Positions 26,386 to 30,252 of a stretch of DNA of 30,252 bases are shown piece after piece. The DNA comes from Phaeoceros laevis. Lineage: Eukaryota > Anthocerotophyta > Anthocerotopsida > Notothyladales. Position 1 is the stretch's first letter. Each line of letters begins with the position of its first letter. Position numbers and translations under genes: made by a program. The notes under the pieces were generated by a model. That model ran no database searches and was not told the DNA's origin. It saw nothing but the letters and a program-made list of their open reading frames with translations. The stretch is from positions 1-30,252 of the forward strand of contig JBNGIQ010009009.1 of the NCBI GenBank assembly GCA_049999765.1, read 5' to 3'.

Positions 26386-27780
26386 TGAATACTTTGTTTG
26401 CTCACTTGCCTGCCGCTATGTCTGCCTGCTATGTCTGCCCGCTATGTTTGCCTCTTTTGTTTACTCACCTTCACACTCAGGATCATCCGAACAGGAAAAC
26501 CTATAGTACATACTCAGTTTTTCTTTAGCTAATGTATTCATACCCTTCAGATAGTACATTAGCTACTGTTTTCTGAGACTACATTATGTTTTGTATTTCT
26601 CATATTTTACCACTGCTGTCTGTTATCAAAGACTACTCATAAACAGCTGCTTGTTGCTTTCGTGCTTTATCAGTCAGTTATACTTACCAACTACATGCTG
26701 CTTTGGCTGAGAAACATGCTGCAACACATATTTATCGAGCTACCAAGCTATCAAGATACCATTTGAATTGTTGGCAAATGCTCATTTCCACTTTTGGCCA
26801 GAAACTAAACACCCAAGCTAGTATTATGGACAGTTGTCCACACCCAAGCCTGAAATGTGGACAGCTGTCCACACCTTCAACATTGCCAGATGCTGCTTAC
26901 ACAGACCATTTCTGCACGACAGAAAGCATCCTACGTTACCATGACATCATCACACACACAGCGAGAAACGCACCCAGTACCTCCTTCGTTGCGTAGTTCA
27001 AATAATAATTCGATGCTTGTTCACGAGACAACTAATTCGCCATTTGAACCATCAATACATCATGTTCCAATAAGTTGATCACTTCTCCAAGTAGTAATCT
27101 TGTATCCTGAATATTCCCTAGCGCGGTAATAAACAAGCAAGCTGCAATACAGCCCTTTGTTCACACAAAAATCTGCTCACCTGAACCATCAGATCATTAC
27201 CCAGCAACCATCAACGTAGTCGACACTGGCATCACCTGCTGCTCACATTGGCATCACCTGATGTTCTGCAATCAGCTAGCACAGTCCCAGGATCAGCAAT
27301 CAGCTGGCACAGTCCCAGGACAAGGCGCATGCTGCACCTCCTATCATGCAATCCTAATTCGTACGGGTGCACATGGCCCTATTTCCAAACACTGGAAAGG
27401 AACTTACAGTGATTGCTGAGCGCTATCTGTGCACCAATGACCTTCTGCGGCAGCTCGCCTATAGAGACACAGATGGAAAGTCCATTGCACCCAGTTCAGC
27501 ATCACCTAATGCGTCCCCACACTGCCATTGAATATCTACCACTCAGGACCACTCACTGGTGACCCCTCTTACAGTCTAACATCAGCGGCCATGAAGATAC
27601 TTCCATGTTCAGTTCTTATACCTTCCATATTAGCTAACCACTAAATCCAAGGCTTGGGTGCAGCCTTGCATATCTATTTCACTACCACCACTGCTGGCGC
27701 CTTTATCCACATTCTCTTCTGGAGCTGCTAGGAGTATTGTGCACAATTTGCCCTACGCACCGCCTTCCCTACTGCCAACC
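26386..27780. other. Intergenic stretch with small repeats, no supported gene
   Basis: Holds an 18-bp perfect palindrome TGTGGACAGCTGTCCACA (26856-26873), with a near copy at 26826-26841. A 28-bp direct dimer lies at 27269-27296 and 27297-27324 (CAATCAGCT(A/G)GCACAGTCCC). Short open frames (up to 97 codons) overlap both. The upstream part is A/T-rich and may be the 3' end of the F-box transcript. No transposon ends or RNA genes are seen. Confidence 0.45.
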
Positions 27781-28089
27781 ATGGTGGTCACACGCAGTGG
27801 ATGCAACACACAACAGCCATTACATCAGGCTCCCCCGCCGCCACCTCCTATCCCACTTCCACCAGCAGTTAGGCAAATCATTCAAGTTCTCGTCCCACCA
27901 CCCGCACCGCCCCCCACGCAACAGCCTCCCCCACAACAGGCTATGCTAGCAACTCTTGCAGACTATGTTTCTGACTCGGAAGAAGACTCTGCCTCAATTC
28001 ATCCAGCATCTTCATCAAATTCTTGTGTCAGCGGGCAGACCACTATATCAGCAACCACAAGTGAAGGCAGCATATCGGTGGAATTCTGA
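27781..28089 (+). CDS. Pro-rich MVVTRSG protein (102 aa), possible first exon
   Basis: The ATG at 27781 has a strong plant start context (ACCATGG). The product begins MVVTRSGCNTQQPLHQAPPP, continues Pro/Gln-rich (PPAVRQIIQVLVPPPAPPP), then an acidic Ser-rich patch (LADYVSDSEEDSAS) and a Ser/Thr end, closing at 28089. The open frame extends upstream to 27658 with earlier possible starts, but the start context and the likeness to MVTTRSG at 23664 favour 27781. The protein looks disordered and has no known domain. It lies 680 bp before the RNase H1-like gene on the same strand. Confidence 0.5.
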   Translation: MVVTRSGCNTQQPLHQAPPPPPPIPLPPAVRQIIQVLVPPPAPPPTQQPPPQQAMLATLADYVSDSEEDSASIHPASSSNSCVSGQTTISATTSEGSISVEF

Positions 28090-28718
28090 AGATACTCGAC
28101 GATTACAAGAACCCGGCTCCTTCTGGAATTAAGAAGATACTTATGTCGTGACGCAGGTCAGTTAGATGTGCATCAATGGCAATTATGCAGAACTACGGTG
28201 TTAAGCAATCGGGCATGAGTACTAAGCAATCTAGCTTTTCCCTTTGGTGTTCATCATTGATATGTATTTATTAGCAATGTACACGGTTGCCAAATCATGA
28301 CATTGTTCACCTACTTAGAATGGTAACAGCAAGGCCTCTCCAGCTCGCAGGTGCATTCCAACAATCGTCCCATCAACGGCATTTGGGAATACATTATCAC
28401 GGTTGTTGTAACATCAATGATCGTCAAGCCTTCTCCACTCCACCCGCACAGTGATTTCCATCCAAACAATCACGAATTTGCCTATCTGTGCGATGAACAC
28501 AAACCGTCACCAAGCAGTACGGAGGAACCTCATAGCCAGGCACCTCATTACAAATCACGACCAAATATGCTTTTAAGCACAGCACACTTCAAATTCTCTG
28601 CTACATTTACCACGACGAATAGTTTCCCAAACGCATACACATACCTTTCCATTTCGGTCCATACACCTGTTCTTCTGAATGCTATAATTAGCACAAAACC
28701 CCTAGGCCACATCCTACG
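28090..28718. other. Upstream region of the RNase H1-like gene
   Basis: No gene is supported. A long plus-strand frame starting at 28351 crosses this region but is overlapped by the better frame at 28767 and has no family resemblance in its first 130 codons. The last part leads into the TATA box. Confidence 0.4.
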
Positions 28719-28725
28719 TATATAT
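28719..28725 (+). promoter_or_regulatory. TATA box of the RNase H1-like gene
   Basis: TATATAT stands 42 bp before the ATG at 28767 (context GCAGCCATGG, close to the plant consensus). This would give a short 5' untranslated region. The placement is inferred from sequence only. Confidence 0.45.
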
Positions 28726-28766
28726 TCATTCACACTAGCACCAGCCTCCCCTTCTCACACGCAGCC

Positions 28767-30041
28767 ATGGAGAACCGCTCAACCTCACTTCCTGACCAGC
28801 CTTCTCCTACCCGCCGCCGCCTTATGTACCCAGTCAATCCGATGCCTTCGTGGACATCATACACAGCTCCACCAGCGGCAATACAATCTTCTCCGCCATC
28901 AGCACAATCAACATTCCCCATTCTCCAACCAATGCCTCCTCAAGTATACCACACCAGCCAGCGTCCACCGCAACCTCTGCAGTACCCGCCTCCCAACTAC
29001 CAACAGCCTTCTTCATCATCATATTCCCCATCACCAGTACCCTCTCCTTATAGTACTTCTCCAGCAGCTCTGCCTGTACAAGCATCACCACAGCGACCAC
29101 CCCTGCCTCCCTCTCCGCCATTACATCACACGCGCCCCTCGTCCAGTATCTCGCCTACTTTGACACATTCACGGAAGGACTGTGGGCATTTTTGGTAGTT
29201 GGGCTGAATGTGAAAAGTCAATTCTGGGTTTCAAAGGAGCCCTCCACAAGGGGTTTTTCACTGTTCGCGAGGCTGAAAATATTTGGAGAGTGGTGATGGC
29301 CAGTCCGAGGTTGGAATGATGAGTATCCAGTTCCTTTAGGTGATGGGTGTAATGCTTACATGCTGTGGCTAAAGGGGTTTGTACCTTTGTGCAGGAAAGT
29401 TGTCTAGCTAGTGTTAGGCTCCAGGTGCCAGGTACTTCTACTTGGCGAGAGGTAATGCTGCAGTAAATTCCTTAGTGAGGGTGTTAGTGTGCTGTCTACA
29501 GCCGTGGTACTAACTAAGTGACATGTCACGGTGTGGACATTCGTGGTAGCTGTGGTTTGGTTTTTAATGGCATGAGTAAAGGCGTCCCCAGGCAGGGTGG
29601 AGCAGGTTGCCTGGTATATAATGAACTGGGGCATTCTGTAATTATGACATTCTTTGTTGGGATTATATGTGTACATGTGAATAATCTGCAGGTTGACTCT
29701 TGAACGTATGTGCAGGTTTATGAACTTCGTGTCGGATTGGGGGATGTGCCTTCTGATGTGGCATCTTATTTGGCCTTGATTTATGGTATGTGAACAGCCT
29801 TGCATTTAGGTATGAGAAGGCTTCAAGCAAGAGGTGATTCTCAGCTGGTCATTCGACAGGTATGGCTTGAATGTAGTAAGTTGGTCTTCCTTTGCCTACC
29901 AGAGAGTATGTCTTTTTAACACATCGTGTGTGTAGGTTGGCGGTCAATTTCCTGTGGAAAGAAAGTGGGAGATATACCACCGGGAGGTCAAGCTACTCAG
30001 TGAATTTTTTGAACTGTTTTGATTTATGTGAAGCAAGACAC
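28767..30041 (+). pseudogene. RNase H1-like gene: Pro-rich N-terminus, hybrid-binding domain, spliced RNase H fold without catalytic residues
   Basis: ATG 28767 starts a Pro-rich segment (to about 29150). A Cauli_VI hybrid-binding domain follows at 29156-29289 (AYFDTFTEG, frame change, GIFGSWAECEKSILGFKGAL, TVREAENIW). The RNase H fold is in three exons: up to 29637 (LVFNGMSKGVPRQGGAGCLV, NELGHS), 29716-29859 (VYELRVGLGDVPSDVASYLA, RLQARGDSQLVIRQ) and 29936-30041 (VGGQFPVERKWEIYHREVKL). GT-AG introns at 29638-29715 (78 bp) and 29860-29935 (76 bp) both keep phase 0, and the last exon ends at a GTAAGT donor. RNase H1 degrades RNA in RNA-DNA hybrids. Here the first catalytic Asp is Asn (29566-29568) and the Glu position is Ser (29764-29766), while GDS keeps its Asp (29836). 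Damage: the frame change before the hybrid-binding domain, TGA at 29791-29793, and a probable extra T near 30017. The last catalytic Asp would lie in a later exon. Confidence 0.75.
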
Positions 30042-30252
30042 GTAAGTATGATGTATAGTTGTGTTCATCTTAGAGCAGTTCGTATTATGTGACAGGGACG
30101 TGTAGGTTTAGTGTTAACGTTCTGGACTTGAGCTTTAGAGCTTTGGTTGAGAATGCCCTAAACTTCGTTGAGATATGTGTTTCCTAAGTTGAGAATGTAA
30201 TGGCGTCGAAGGCAGCAGAGGAGGGTTTGTCCCTTCCTGGTACGTGTAGCCA
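30042..30252 (+). other. Downstream intron or 3' part of the RNase H1-like gene
   Basis: Begins GTAAGTATG, a strong 5' splice site. A possible acceptor TGTGACAG lies near 30096, but the sequence after it shows no clear RNase H ending. The gene may continue past the window. Confidence 0.4.

Noticed and set aside
28351-29163. 270-codon plus-strand frame without stops
   Set aside because: It overlaps the Pro-rich frame from 28767, which has a TATA box, a good start context and leads to a known domain. Its His/Leu-rich composition is what shifted Pro-rich codons give.
29791-29793. TGA restored by U-to-C RNA editing, as known in hornworts and ferns
   Set aside because: That editing is organellar. 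This gene has spliceosomal introns and is nuclear, and further frame lesions exist.

Overview
The window looks like nuclear DNA of a land plant, most likely a seedless vascular plant such as a fern. The grounds are near-identical PLS-type pentatricopeptide (PPR) repeats, two Ty1/Copia LTR retrotransposons primed by initiator-Met tRNA, spliceosomal introns of 76-78 bp, and an F-box gene. The lineage call is an inference from the style of the PPR repeats. There is no bacterial or organellar gene organisation. Most coding material is decayed, so the window reads as a transposon- and duplicate-rich region. A 10-N assembly gap lies at 19940-19949.

Layout: (1) 1-5269, the 3' part of a Copia element (gag from mid-gene, pol, a 3' LTR), broken by stops and frameshifts. 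(2) 5270-5561, four 73-bp tandem repeats abutting that LTR. (3) 5623-8100, PPR pseudogenes on the minus strand built from 306-bp tandem PLS units plus shortened units. (4) 8274-9230, a minus-strand gag-like protein with two zinc knuckles. (5) 9885-11092 and 17033-17097, a second minus-strand PPR pseudogene, split by (6) a complete but defective Copia element at 11093-17032. That element has 271-bp LTRs, a TGCAC target duplication, PBS and PPT, intact gag, and no integrase. (7) 17100-20508, an unrecognised minus-strand fragment, a decayed Ser/Arg-rich gag-like gene, several tandem repeats and the gap. (8) 20509-22498, a broken plus-strand gene for an acidic protein with EVP repeats and a basic AT-hook-like tail. 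(9) 23664-26304, a small MVTTRSG reading frame, a PPR scrap, an RNase H1-type hybrid-binding (Cauli_VI) domain, and a gene with a duplicated F-box/C2H2 zinc finger/Trp-acidic module. (10) 27781-30041, an MVVTRSG Pro-rich reading frame and a spliced, degenerate RNase H1-like gene.

Functional picture: the PPR sequences are relics of organelle RNA-processing factors. The Copia elements carry the usual gag, protease, integrase, RT and RNase H set, with integrase missing from the second. The part most worth attention is 23.6-30.0 kb, where two hybrid-binding domains, related MV[TV]TRSG N-termini, an F-box/zinc-finger duplication and an RNase H fold lacking catalytic residues lie together on one strand. 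Whether they belong to one gene family is an inference.
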